Origin: Deltaproteobacteria bacterium
Lineage (GTDB): Bacteria > Myxococcota_A > UBA9160 > UBA4427
Assembly: GCA_029261835.1 (NCBI GenBank)
Contig: JAJDAO010000067.1
Span: 1-64,000 of the forward strand
Direction of reading: 5' to 3'
Length of the DNA stretch: 64,000 nucleotides
The notes under the pieces are model-generated. The model saw nothing but the letters and a program-made list of their open reading frames with translations. It was not told the DNA's origin and did not search any database. The translations under genes and the position numbers were made by a program. Shown piece by piece: positions 9,591 to 19,366 of the stretch; position 1 is the stretch's first letter; the number at the start of each line of letters is the position of its first letter.

Positions 9591-10217
9591 ATGACGGTCA
9601 AGGACGAGGTTCTGGCAGCGATGGGCGGCGTGCCCGATCTGACCAGCCTGATCCCGGCATCGTTTCGGGCTCGCTTCCATCTTGCCGAGCCGATGCAGTA
9701 CGGGATGGTCTGCCGTGACTTCCCCGAGAAGATTGCCCGGCTCGAGGCGTTGGGGGCCGGCCCATTCGTGCACGGCAAGGTCGGACAGCCCGGCTGGAGG
9801 GAGCACGGTGTCGCTCGAAGGGTGCGCAACGAGGTGGCGCTGGGCTACTGCACGAACCAGCAGATCGAGCTACTCGGTCCGGGAACCAACACGGAGCACT
9901 ATGCGGAGAAGATCCCGGCGGATGGCGGATTCGCACTGCATCACGTCGGCATCGCCCAGCTGGGGCTCGCAGCCAGCCGTCGCGCGTTCGCAGAGGCCGG
10001 TATCGAAGCTGTCGTCGAGCTGGGTTTGAAGATGGGTCCGCTCTATTCAATGGAGGTCGCGTACTTCGACACCCGGGACGAACTCGGCTTCTACGTGGAG
10101 CTGCTGGAGTTCCGCTCTTTCGGGCGACACGTTCCGCTTGGCGAGGGACTGATCTCCGTGATCGGAAGGCTTCAACGCCGGCTTCGAAGACAGCGCGCGG
10201 CGGGGAATCCGCGATGA
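9591..10217 (+). CDS. VOC (glyoxalase/dioxygenase-fold) family protein
   Basis: 208 residues with a paired beta-alpha-beta-beta-beta arrangement typical of the vicinal oxygen chelate superfamily: HLAEPMQYGMVCRDF at the start, ALHHVGIAQ in the middle, and the closing strand ELGFYVELLEF whose glutamate is a usual metal ligand. Members include glyoxalases, epimerases and ring-cleaving dioxygenases, and the sequence does not decide between them. It follows the sulfatase gene by 9 nt on the same strand and so probably acts on the same or a derived compound. Confidence 0.75.
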   Translation: MTVKDEVLAAMGGVPDLTSLIPASFRARFHLAEPMQYGMVCRDFPEKIARLEALGAGPFVHGKVGQPGWREHGVARRVRNEVALGYCTNQQIELLGPGTNTEHYAEKIPADGGFALHHVGIAQLGLAASRRAFAEAGIEAVVELGLKMGPLYSMEVAYFDTRDELGFYVELLEFRSFGRHVPLGEGLISVIGRLQRRLRRQRAAGNPR

Positions 10218-10316
10218 CCGATACTCCCTGTGCCCCGGCGACTGGCGCTCGTCGCGGCCCGGGTCGTGCACTCGAGTGCGTCTCGGACGTGACGCGCCGT
10301 CGCTAGGAAGGGACTC

Positions 10317-11567
10317 ATGACAGCAAGAACGCATTCGCTGCCGCTTCCGGTGCGGCTCATGAACCTTGCAGGAGAGGGCGCCAGCTGGATAGGGCTGCAG
10401 CCCATCAAGCTGGGGGCCGAGTCGCTGCTCGAGAAGGCCCGGGCGAATACCGGGCTCTCGGATTTCGGTGGCGATGAGTTTCGCGGGCCGCTGGGGTTGC
10501 TGATCGACAGCCTCGAGAAGGAAGCGAATCTCTCGCTGATGGGAAGACTCGTCGCGCGGGGCGACGTACTCCGCACGTTGGAGAATCGTCTTCGCATGGT
10601 GGAGCTCTTTCGCCGGCATCCGGAGATCACCGAGCGGCCTGTGGAGCGCCCGATCTTCGTCGTCGGGCCACCTCGCACCGGCACCACCATCTTCCATGAC
10701 CTGCTCGCCATGGACCCCGACATCCGGGTGCCGCTCAGCTGGGAGACCTGCTACCCGCTGCCCCCGCCCGAAGCCGCCACCTTTCATACGGACCCGCGAA
10801 TCGCGCAGGTGCAGTCCGACCTCGACCGGGTGGATGCGCTGATCCCCGAGTTCAAGAAGATGCACCCCATGGGCGCCGAGCGCGCGCAGGAATGCGTGGC
10901 CATCACCTCCCATGACTTCGCGAGCATGATCTACCAGACTCAGTTCGACGTCTCGACCTATGACCGCTGGGTGCTGGATCACGACATGCGCTCGGCTCTT
11001 CAGTGGCACCGGCGCTTCCTGCAGGTGCTCCAATGGAAGATGCCCGGCAAGCGTTGGGCACTGAAGTCTCCCCAGCACCTCTGGCACATCCAGCACGTCC
11101 ATCGCCAGTACCCCGATGCGCTCTTCGTGCAGACGCATCGCGATCCGGTTCGCGTGCTGGTTTCGATGAGCAGCCTGGTGGCGGAGCTGCGCAGATTGTC
11201 GAGCAACACCGTATCGCTCCATGAGATCGCGAAGTACTACGCGATGGCGCTCGCCAAGGGCTATGACAACACCGTGGCCTACCGCCAATCGGGCAAGTTG
11301 CCCGAAAGTCAGGTGGTGGACCTGTACTTCCAGGATTTCATCAAGGATCAGGTGGGCAGCGTGGGTCGCGCCTATCAGCACTTCGGCTTCGATCTCTCCG
11401 ACGAAGCTGCGAGTGCCATGCAAGCCTTTCTGGACGACAACCCGGCCGACAAGCACGGCAAGCATCTGTACAGCTTCGCGGATACGGGGATGGACGAGCA
11501 GGAGCTTCGCGAGCTGTTCCACCACTACCAGAGCTATTTCGATATCCCCTCGGAGCCGGTCTCATAG
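10317..11567 (+). CDS. Sulfotransferase family protein
   Basis: 416 residues. The PAPS-binding loop (RPIFVVGPPRTGTTIFHDLL) is at residues about 111-130, and the 3'-phosphate region (VQTHRDPVRVLVSMSSL) is about 150 residues later. The N-terminal 100 residues are helical and family-specific. GGAAGGGA precedes the ATG. This is the second sulfotransferase within 8 kb, but the two share little outside the binding loops, so it is not a recent duplicate. The acceptor is unknown; the sulfatase upstream and the kinase-like gene downstream suggest processing of one hydroxylated substrate. Confidence 0.85.
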   Translation: MTARTHSLPLPVRLMNLAGEGASWIGLQPIKLGAESLLEKARANTGLSDFGGDEFRGPLGLLIDSLEKEANLSLMGRLVARGDVLRTLENRLRMVELFRRHPEITERPVERPIFVVGPPRTGTTIFHDLLAMDPDIRVPLSWETCYPLPPPEAATFHTDPRIAQVQSDLDRVDALIPEFKKMHPMGAERAQECVAITSHDFASMIYQTQFDVSTYDRWVLDHDMRSALQWHRRFLQVLQWKMPGKRWALKSPQHLWHIQHVHRQYPDALFVQTHRDPVRVLVSMSSLVAELRRLSSNTVSLHEIAKYYAMALAKGYDNTVAYRQSGKLPESQVVDLYFQDFIKDQVGSVGRAYQHFGFDLSDEAASAMQAFLDDNPADKHGKHLYSFADTGMDEQELRELFHHYQSYFDIPSEPVS

Positions 11568-11674
11568 GAGCGACGATACGGAGCTTCGATGTGGTCATCG
11601 TCGGTGCGGGGAGGTGCGGGGAAGCGAGGAGATCCGATGGGCCGTCCATCTGATCGCAACCTGAGGCCCGACTC

Positions 11675-12961
<1,287 letters not shown>

Positions 12962-13147
12962 AGGACGTCCCCTGTTGGGCCTCACTCATTGCCCTTCTTG
13001 CTGCGTGGCCCGCGCGCGTCTTCCGGTCTCACGCATGCACGCGACGGTCGCCGACGCGGGAAACGCACGGATGAAGAATCCTGCATCCCGCGTGCATCCC
13101 AGCTACACCCGCGCCTTCTCCTCTGAGGGGATGTGCGGGCAAATAGA

Positions 13148-13185
13148 AACTTATCGATTGATCGTATCAACTGATAAGTTACAAT
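13148..13185. promoter_or_regulatory. TetR operator dyad overlapping a leaderless promoter
   Basis: Inverted arms AACTTATCGATTG (13148-13160) and CAACTGATAAGTT (13168-13180) match at 11 of 13 positions across a 7-nt spacer. TTGATC (13158-13163) and TACAAT (13180-13185), 16 nt apart, form a promoter within and at the edge of the dyad. The -10 ends 7 nt before the TetR ATG at 13193, so transcription would start at about the A of ATG. Repressor binding would hide the -35, consistent with autoregulation. Confidence 0.7.
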
Positions 13186-13192
13186 CTCGGCC

Positions 13193-13807
13193 ATGGGACG
13201 ACCCTCAGCCCGAGACAAGCTCCTGGACTGCGCCGAGCGCCTCTTTGCCGAACACGGTCTGAACGGCGTCTCCTTGCGTGCCATCAACGCCGAGGCGGGA
13301 CTGTCGCCGGCGGCGCTCCACTACCACTTCGGGACCCAGAAGGCCCTGGTCGAATCACTGCTCGAGCGGCAGATGCCGGCTCTCATGGAGCGTCGGCGCG
13401 CGCTGCTCGACGCGCTGGACGACCGTACCGAGCCCGCGACGACTCGGGACGTTCTGGATGCGCTCATCCGCCCGCAGGTCGAGCTTCTGGCCGAAGGCGG
13501 CGAGCCCGGCCTGGGCTACATGCGCTTGATCCACCGCCTGCGCGCAGACGGCGATCTCGATCCACGCTTCCCGATCGAGCGATGGCCGGGGGGGATAGAC
13601 CGCCTGGTACCCCTGCTTCGGGAGGCGAACCCGTCGCTCCCTCTGTCGGTCATCCAGCTTCGCCTGAGCCTCGCGATCGACGTCATGCTGCGCACCCTCG
13701 CGCACGGGCTGGCGCCCGCAGACGGCGGACTCGAAGCACACGTGTCGGCGCTGCTCGACTTTCTCACCGGTGGCTTCGAGGCACCCATCACAGGAGAACC
13801 TCTGTGA
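13193..13807 (+). CDS. TetR family repressor
   Basis: 204 residues. The helix-turn-helix (VSLRAINAEAGLSPAALHYHFGTQKALVESLL) occupies residues about 25-56, followed by an all-helical regulatory domain with the C-terminal TetR_C style segment. No ribosome binding site precedes the ATG, which agrees with the leaderless promoter placement. It heads a rightward group: a 29-codon ORF overlapping its stop, the molybdopterin oxidoreductase, then the beta-propeller gene, which it probably regulates together with itself through the dyad directly upstream. Confidence 0.9.
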   Translation: MGRPSARDKLLDCAERLFAEHGLNGVSLRAINAEAGLSPAALHYHFGTQKALVESLLERQMPALMERRRALLDALDDRTEPATTRDVLDALIRPQVELLAEGGEPGLGYMRLIHRLRADGDLDPRFPIERWPGGIDRLVPLLREANPSLPLSVIQLRLSLAIDVMLRTLAHGLAPADGGLEAHVSALLDFLTGGFEAPITGEPL

Positions 13808-13893
13808 GCCCTCGAATCGAAGCCCTGACCCCGCAGCAGCAGATCGATTTCAGCGCCCAGCTCGCTCCGGTCTTCACCGATCGCCCGGCCTGA
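13804..13893 (+). pseudogene. 29-codon ORF, possible truncated carboxymuconolactone-decarboxylase-type gene
   Basis: GTG at 13804 overlaps the TetR stop as GTGA, and AGGAG lies 8 nt before it, so the ORF has a real translation-start context. The peptide SPRIEALTPQQQIDF resembles the first residues of AhpD/CMD-type proteins (SRIxPLTPEE), but the frame stops after 29 codons with no continuation in other frames. A 5' remnant left by a deletion is the simplest reading; a functional short coupling peptide is the alternative. Confidence 0.35.
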
Positions 13894-13930
13894 CGCGGTT
13901 CACGCTTCGCACCGAATGGAGATCCAACCG

Positions 13931-16189
13931 ATGAGTCAACTCCACTATCGCACCTGCCACCTTTGCGAGACGATGTGTGGCATCGAGGTCGAGCACGACG
14001 GCGAGCAGATCCTCGCCATCCGCGGCGACAAGGACGACGTCCTCAGCCAGGGCAACATCTGCCCCAAGGCCACCGGCTTGCAGGACATCCACAGGGATCC
14101 CGACCGCTTGCGCAAGCCGCTCAAGCGCGTGCGCAAGAGCCCCGCCAGCAAGAGCCCCGACGACGAGTGGGTGGAGGTGGAGTGGGAGGATGCCTTCGAC
14201 TACGCCGCGCAGCAGCTCGCCAGTATCCAGCGTGAGTTCGGCATGGATGCCATCGGCTCCTATTGCGGCCGCAGCACCGCCCACAACATCGGCCTCCTGC
14301 TGTCGGTCGATGCGCTACGCCGTATCGTCGGCTCCAAGAACGTCTACACCGGCTCCACCGTCGACCAGATGCCGCACAACTTCGTCTGGCATCACATGCT
14401 CGGACACCAGTTCTTCGGCACGGTGCCCGACATCAATCGCACGCGGTACTACCTGATGCTCGGCACCAACCCGAAGATCTCCAATGGCGCGATGATGTCC
14501 ACCGGCGCCAACACCTACAAGAAGCTCAACGAGATCCGGGCTCGCGGTGGCAAGACGGTCTTGATCGACCCGCGACGCAACGAGTCCGCACCGTACATGG
14601 ACGAGCATCATTTCATTCGTCCAAACACCGATGCGCTCTTCCTGTTGGGAATCATCCAGACCATCTTCGCCAGGGGCCTGGCGACGCCGGGTCGTCTCGG
14701 CGATCACATCACCGGCTGGGACGAGATCGAGCCCATGGCCGCGCAGTTCGACATCGACCGCATCTCCGAGGTGACCGGCATCGCGCGCGCGGATATCGAG
14801 CGCATCGCCGTGGAGTTCGCCAGCGCGGAGAGCGCCGTGTGCTATGGCCGCACCGGGGTCTCCATGGTGGAGTTCGGCGGCCTGTGCCATTGGCTGATGC
14901 AGGTGGTGAACATCATCACCGGCAACATGGACGAAGAGGGAGGCATGATGTTCCCCCTCACCGCCATCGACTCCCTCAGTCTGTCGCATTCGAGCTGGGA
15001 TCGATACCGCTCGCGTGTCAGCGGCCGCCCCGAGTTCTCAGGCGAGCTACCGCTGGCGGTGATGCCCGAGGAGATCCGCACTCCCGGCGAAGGGCAGCTG
15101 CGCGGCCTGATCGCCGTCGCGGGCAATCCGGTGCTCTCCATGGCCGACGGCACCAGGACCGAAGAAGCGCTTCAGCACCTGCAATTCATGGTTTCGGTGG
15201 ACTACTACCTCAATGAGACCACGCGGTTCGCTGACATCATTCTTCCGCCCGTTGGCCCCTTCGAGAAGGGCCACTACGACCTTTTCTACCACCTCTATGA
15301 CACCATCAACTGGTCCAAGTACTCGCCACCACTCTTCGCGCCGGAGGAGCCCGCTCACACTGACTTCGAGATCCTGACGGAGATCCTCAAGCGCCTTGCC
15401 ATCAAGCGCGCGCGCAAGCCGATCAGGAAGTGGCGCTACCGTCGCATCGGAAGCCTCGTGAGTAGGCACGTGACTGTGGACCGTGTCCTCGCGCTCGGTC
15501 TGCGCTTTGGCCCCTATGGCAAAGGCTTGAACCCATTCAAGAGGGACGCACTGAGCCTGCAGAAGCTCAAGGAGAACTCGCACGGCCTATTCCTCGGAGA
15601 TCTCGAGAGATGCCTCCCGCAACGTCTCTTCACCTCGGACAAGAAGATCCACCTCGCGCCACGGGTGCTGCTCGATGACCTTCCGCGCCTGCGCGCGCGC
15701 TACTTCGACGGCGGCGAGGAGGCCTTGCAGGCCGATTCCGAGTTCGATCTGAAGATCATCAGCCGTCTGACCAATCGAACCCTCGGCTGGATGCACCACA
15801 GCCACCGCCTGGTCAAGGGCAAGAATCCCTGCCAGCTGATGATCCACCCTGAGGACGCCGCCGCCCGCAGTATCGAGACGGACAGCCTGGTTCGGGTCAC
15901 CTCGCGCCGCTCGAGCATCGAGCTTCCGGTAACGATCAGCGCGGACATCATGCCGGGCGTGGTGTGCATGCCGCACCTCTGGGGCCACAACCGCCCCGGC
16001 ACACGCCAACGCGTCGCGAACGCGACGCCGGGCGTCAGCATGAACGATCTCACCGACATTTCAGTGATCGATGAGCTGACGGGCAACGCCGTCGTCCATG
16101 GGGTGCCGGTCAGGGTCGATGCCGTCGGCAAGGGCCAGGCCACCGAGCCCGCACACGCGGACGAGACGGTCGAAGAGTTCGTCGCCTGA
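13931..16189 (+). CDS. Molybdopterin-dependent oxidoreductase (single large subunit)
   Basis: 752 residues from the ATG that has GGAG 9 nt upstream; an ATG five codons earlier lacks such a site. The N-terminal [4Fe-4S] ligands C9, C12, C16 and C44 (CHLCETMC...GNICPKA) are those of the DMSO-reductase superfamily. The bis-MGD-binding core and C-terminal domain (LVRVTSRRSSIELPV, MPHLWGHNRPGTRQRVANAT) follow. No twin-arginine signal is seen, so it is probably cytoplasmic. Relatives include formate dehydrogenase and nitrate reductase, but the segment YTGSTVDQMPH belongs to a poorly described branch, so the substrate is unassigned. It lies 27 nt upstream of the beta-propeller gene. Confidence 0.88.
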   Translation: MSQLHYRTCHLCETMCGIEVEHDGEQILAIRGDKDDVLSQGNICPKATGLQDIHRDPDRLRKPLKRVRKSPASKSPDDEWVEVEWEDAFDYAAQQLASIQREFGMDAIGSYCGRSTAHNIGLLLSVDALRRIVGSKNVYTGSTVDQMPHNFVWHHMLGHQFFGTVPDINRTRYYLMLGTNPKISNGAMMSTGANTYKKLNEIRARGGKTVLIDPRRNESAPYMDEHHFIRPNTDALFLLGIIQTIFARGLATPGRLGDHITGWDEIEPMAAQFDIDRISEVTGIARADIERIAVEFASAESAVCYGRTGVSMVEFGGLCHWLMQVVNIITGNMDEEGGMMFPLTAIDSLSLSHSSWDRYRSRVSGRPEFSGELPLAVMPEEIRTPGEGQLRGLIAVAGNPVLSMADGTRTEEALQHLQFMVSVDYYLNETTRFADIILPPVGPFEKGHYDLFYHLYDTINWSKYSPPLFAPEEPAHTDFEILTEILKRLAIKRARKPIRKWRYRRIGSLVSRHVTVDRVLALGLRFGPYGKGLNPFKRDALSLQKLKENSHGLFLGDLERCLPQRLFTSDKKIHLAPRVLLDDLPRLRARYFDGGEEALQADSEFDLKIISRLTNRTLGWMHHSHRLVKGKNPCQLMIHPEDAAARSIETDSLVRVTSRRSSIELPVTISADIMPGVVCMPHLWGHNRPGTRQRVANATPGVSMNDLTDISVIDELTGNAVVHGVPVRVDAVGKGQATEPAHADETVEEFVA

Positions 16190-16216
16190 CCGAACGTCCA
16201 CGAAGAGGAATCCGTC

Positions 16217-17689
16217 ATGAAGCCCCTCAAGATCACTCTTGCCGTTACCGCACTCGTCCTGGTGGCCGCCGGTCTGCTGATTTCCAAGGCGTGGAGAGAC
16301 GTGCCCACGGCGATGGGAGCAGCCGTGCCCGCACGCCCTCTGCCCGCCATCAGCCAGTCGCACCACCCCATGCTGGCGGAGTCGCAGCGCAGCAGCATGC
16401 ACGGTGGCTCGTACAACTGGGACCTCAACACCTATCCCGGGCCCCTCGGTCACAACACCCATACGGCGCATCGCGCCTTCAGCAGGCTCGTCGGGGTGGC
16501 GCCCAACATCGCCTTCGACGCCTCAGGCCGCTTGATCACGGTCTCGCTTCAGCTGAATGGAATCGAGCTGCACCTGCTGGATCCGGAGACCCTGGAGACG
16601 CTGGCGATGGCCGAGCTGCCCGAGAAGGCCTCGTTCGATGACAACAGCGGCGGCGGCTATTTCCACCTCGACGACCGCGACCGCGTGCTGCTGGCGCCGT
16701 CCGACAACACGATCACGATCTACGAGGTGGTCGAAGGGAAACAGGGCCCCGAGTGGCATGTAGCAGAGAGCCACGACGTCAGTCACGTGTTGCCCGAGGG
16801 CATCAACATCCACGATGTCATCCCCGACTGGATCGGCAATCTGTGGTTCGTGACCGGCGGAAACCTTCTCGGCTACCGCGAGAAGAGCACGGGAGAGTTC
16901 TTCACCTACGAATTGAAGGAGGACGGCGAGACCATCCAGAACTCGTTCGCGGTCGACGAGGAGGGCCTGTATGTGGTCTCCACCGACGCTCTCTACCTCT
17001 TCAAGACGGGACCCGATGGCGCGATCAACCCCATCTGGCGGGAGGACTACGAGAACGGCGAAGTGCAGAAGCCGGGCACGCTATCCCACGGCTCGGGCAC
17101 GTCACCGACGCTGATCGGTGACGACCTGGTTGGCATTGCCGACGACGGCCATCCCTTCACCCACGTCATGGTCTACCAGCGCCGCGAGCAGATCGAAGGC
17201 GACCGCGTCGTCTGCAAGATGCCGCTCTTCAAGGAGGGCAAGAGCGCCACCGAGAATTCGCTGATGGTCTACGGCAACGTCATGGTTGTACAAAACGACT
17301 ACGGCCACGTCTTCGAAGGCAACGCGCTCCAGACTTCGCCGGGAGTAATGCGGATCGACGTGCGAAAGGATCGCAGCGGCTGTGACGTCGTCTGGTACAA
17401 CGAGACGATGATCTCCCAGTCGCTACCGCGCCTGTCGACCTCCACGGGCTTGCTGTACTTCTACACATTCAAGAAGCAGGCTACGGATGACTTCTTCGGC
17501 GGCTGGTACCTGACTGCGGTCGACTTCGTCACGGGCAAAGAGCTGTGGGACCGCCTGATCAGCCCGGGTACCGGCACCATCATCGACCCGCTGTCGAGCG
17601 TGACCGCCCCCGTCGTGTTGGGGCCGAACGGTGCTGCGTACGTGGGAATTCGCACGGGTGTGGTGATGGCCAAGGACCGCCGAGGATAA
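16217..17689 (+). CDS. Membrane-anchored or secreted beta-propeller protein of unknown function
   Basis: 490 residues with an N-terminal hydrophobic helix (residues 7-23) serving as signal or anchor. The rest is rich in short beta repeats ending in aspartate or glycine, such as HLLDPETLETLAMAEL, GYFHLDDRDRVLLA and LTAVDFVTGKELWDR, the pattern of PQQ-like/YVTN-type propellers. No catalytic motif is recognised. GAGGA precedes the ATG. Its 27-nt distance from the molybdopterin oxidoreductase gene suggests a joint role, yet one product is predicted cytoplasmic and the other extracytoplasmic, so the link may be through a shared substrate. Confidence 0.65.
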   Translation: MKPLKITLAVTALVLVAAGLLISKAWRDVPTAMGAAVPARPLPAISQSHHPMLAESQRSSMHGGSYNWDLNTYPGPLGHNTHTAHRAFSRLVGVAPNIAFDASGRLITVSLQLNGIELHLLDPETLETLAMAELPEKASFDDNSGGGYFHLDDRDRVLLAPSDNTITIYEVVEGKQGPEWHVAESHDVSHVLPEGINIHDVIPDWIGNLWFVTGGNLLGYREKSTGEFFTYELKEDGETIQNSFAVDEEGLYVVSTDALYLFKTGPDGAINPIWREDYENGEVQKPGTLSHGSGTSPTLIGDDLVGIADDGHPFTHVMVYQRREQIEGDRVVCKMPLFKEGKSATENSLMVYGNVMVVQNDYGHVFEGNALQTSPGVMRIDVRKDRSGCDVVWYNETMISQSLPRLSTSTGLLYFYTFKKQATDDFFGGWYLTAVDFVTGKELWDRLISPGTGTIIDPLSSVTAPVVLGPNGAAYVGIRTGVVMAKDRRG

Positions 17690-17727
17690 TTGGCGCTCAG
17701 ATGCCGACGTCGCGATAACTGTAGCCC

Positions 17728-19203
17728 TCAGCCTGCGTCAAGCGCGTTATCGTCGCGAATCGAAACACGACGGCCGCAGAACTCCTCTCGGGTCATCGCC
17801 TCGAGAACGGCCGAGTCCTCGATGGTGGCCCAAACACGTCGGCCATTCTCACGCATGCAGGCGACGGTCGCTGACGTCGGTGCGCCGTCGACGTAGCGCA
17901 AGGCGTAGGTCTCGACGGTCGCCGCGCCGCTCGCGTCCTGCTCGATGCTGCGCGCCGGAAGGCCACCGATCGCGGAGTCCATGTCGGCATGTTGGAATCC
18001 ACCGGCGGGGCGGCGTGTCGAGTACACGGCGAAGGCGAACTTGCTCAGCCAGCCGCCAATCGAGCTCACGAGTCCGATGCTGCCCGGGTCATCGCGCAGC
18101 TCGTTCATCATGCTGGCAGTCGAGTGAAGGACGTAACTGTTGAATGGCCCGCCTGCGAAGCCGAGCCCACCGGTTACCGTGGGTGCACGATCGAGTGAGT
18201 GCCCCAGCTCTGCGGCAGCGAGCTGCACCGCGGATGGAAAGCAGCTGTAGAGATCCACGTGCGCGATCTCATCGGTATGCGTACTGGCCAGCTCCAGTGC
18301 ACGGCGCGCCGTCATCCCGAGGGCGGGCGCACTCTGGAAGTCCCAGCGTTCGGACACGAAAGAAGACTTCTGGACGTCCGTCGCGGCGTGGAGATATACC
18401 CAGCGCTCTCGCTCCACCCCAAGGCGCATGGCGGTCGCCGCGGAACACACGATCACCGCCGCCGCCTGGTCGACGACCATGTTGGCGCAGAGCCGCTTGG
18501 TGTACGGGGGCGACACCATCTTGTTCGACGCAGACGGCGTGCCGATTTCGCGTGGGCTGAGAGGCTCACGTGTCCACGCGTACGGATTGCTTTGGGCGAC
18601 TGCGTTGAACCGTGCCCATAGTTCGGAGATTCGGTCGCGGTGGCGTTCGATCGATTCACCTCGCCCATACCGCATCGCATTCTCGAAGAGCGAGAAGACA
18701 CCGGCCGGTTGAAGGAGGCCCAACTCGACCTCGAATTGATTCAGGAATGCGACCTCACCACCGAAGGTGTCGTCCGGCGTGGAGTCGTTCTGAACGGTCC
18801 AGCCGAGATCGCCGCCGGACGCTTGGCATCGGCGCTTGCTGTGCTCGGCCTCTCCGCCGATCACGATCACGAGGTCGAGTCGTCCCGCCGCGATGTCGAG
18901 GGCAGCCAGGTTGATCATGCGCTGGACCATGTTCCCGCTCACCGGCGCAAGTCCGCAGCGAGCCCGCTCGGCACCGAAGCGCCTGCGGAGCAGAGAGGCC
19001 GGGTTCGAATACTCCCACAAACCCTGCGCGACCCGGATCGAGTCTGCTTCACGAAGAACGCCGGAAACGCCGCAGTCTTGCTCTGCGCGCTCGGCCGCCC
19101 GGGCCATGAGCTCGAGGGGCTCGGCGCCATCGCCGGGGGTGTCGACCCGCTGCAGGATCTGGCCGCATCCAATGAGAACGGGATCCCGGGAATTCTCAGC
19201 CAT
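17728..19203 (-). CDS. SCP2-type thiolase-like acyltransferase
   Basis: 491 residues. It follows the thiolase fold: PVLIGCGQILQR at the start, MVVDQAAAVIVCSA and HVDLYSCFPSAVQ in the C-terminal half, and the glycine-rich GGLGFAGGPFNSY. The N-terminal nucleophile region reads VSGNMVQRMINLAA, with no cysteine where classical thiolases carry their acyl-accepting residue. This is seen in the SCP2-like acetyl-CoA acetyltransferase subfamily, where the reaction may be a retro-aldol or non-classical cleavage. It is the most downstream gene of a leftward group with thioesterase and CMD-like genes. Its ATG overlaps the stop of a nitronate monooxygenase relic. Confidence 0.8.
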   Translation of the reverse strand: MAENSRDPVLIGCGQILQRVDTPGDGAEPLELMARAAERAEQDCGVSGVLREADSIRVAQGLWEYSNPASLLRRRFGAERARCGLAPVSGNMVQRMINLAALDIAAGRLDLVIVIGGEAEHSKRRCQASGGDLGWTVQNDSTPDDTFGGEVAFLNQFEVELGLLQPAGVFSLFENAMRYGRGESIERHRDRISELWARFNAVAQSNPYAWTREPLSPREIGTPSASNKMVSPPYTKRLCANMVVDQAAAVIVCSAATAMRLGVERERWVYLHAATDVQKSSFVSERWDFQSAPALGMTARRALELASTHTDEIAHVDLYSCFPSAVQLAAAELGHSLDRAPTVTGGLGFAGGPFNSYVLHSTASMMNELRDDPGSIGLVSSIGGWLSKFAFAVYSTRRPAGGFQHADMDSAIGGLPARSIEQDASGAATVETYALRYVDGAPTSATVACMRENGRRVWATIEDSAVLEAMTREEFCGRRVSIRDDNALDAG

Positions 19204-19366
19204 CGCGATGACCTCGGGATCGAGCCGGATCCATGTCTTCGCAATTGTCGAGCGATAGGTTCATCACGCGCTCGCGATAGCTCGGGTCGGACTGCGTGGC
19301 GAAGCGGGTGCCCATCCAAACTCCCTTGGCGCCAAATGCGAGCGTTACGGGTGCAGACCGTCCGGA
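19196..19366 (-). pseudogene. C-terminal relic of a nitronate monooxygenase
   Basis: The minus-strand frame reads VTLAFGAKGVWMGTRFATQSD, which closely matches the FMN-phosphate-binding region near the C-terminus of nitronate monooxygenases, followed by about 28 more codons and a TGA overlapping the thiolase ATG. Upstream the frame runs into the 3' end of the CMD-like gene, so the first three quarters of the gene are missing. A deletion probably joined the two, with the CMD-like stop falling just inside the relic. The ATG/TGA overlap shows the lost gene was once coupled to the thiolase. Confidence 0.6.

Noticed and set aside
7782..9806. Very long minus-strand open frame opposite the arylsulfatase
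   Set aside because: The plus strand has the full sulfatase motif set; the antisense peptide has no recognised feature.
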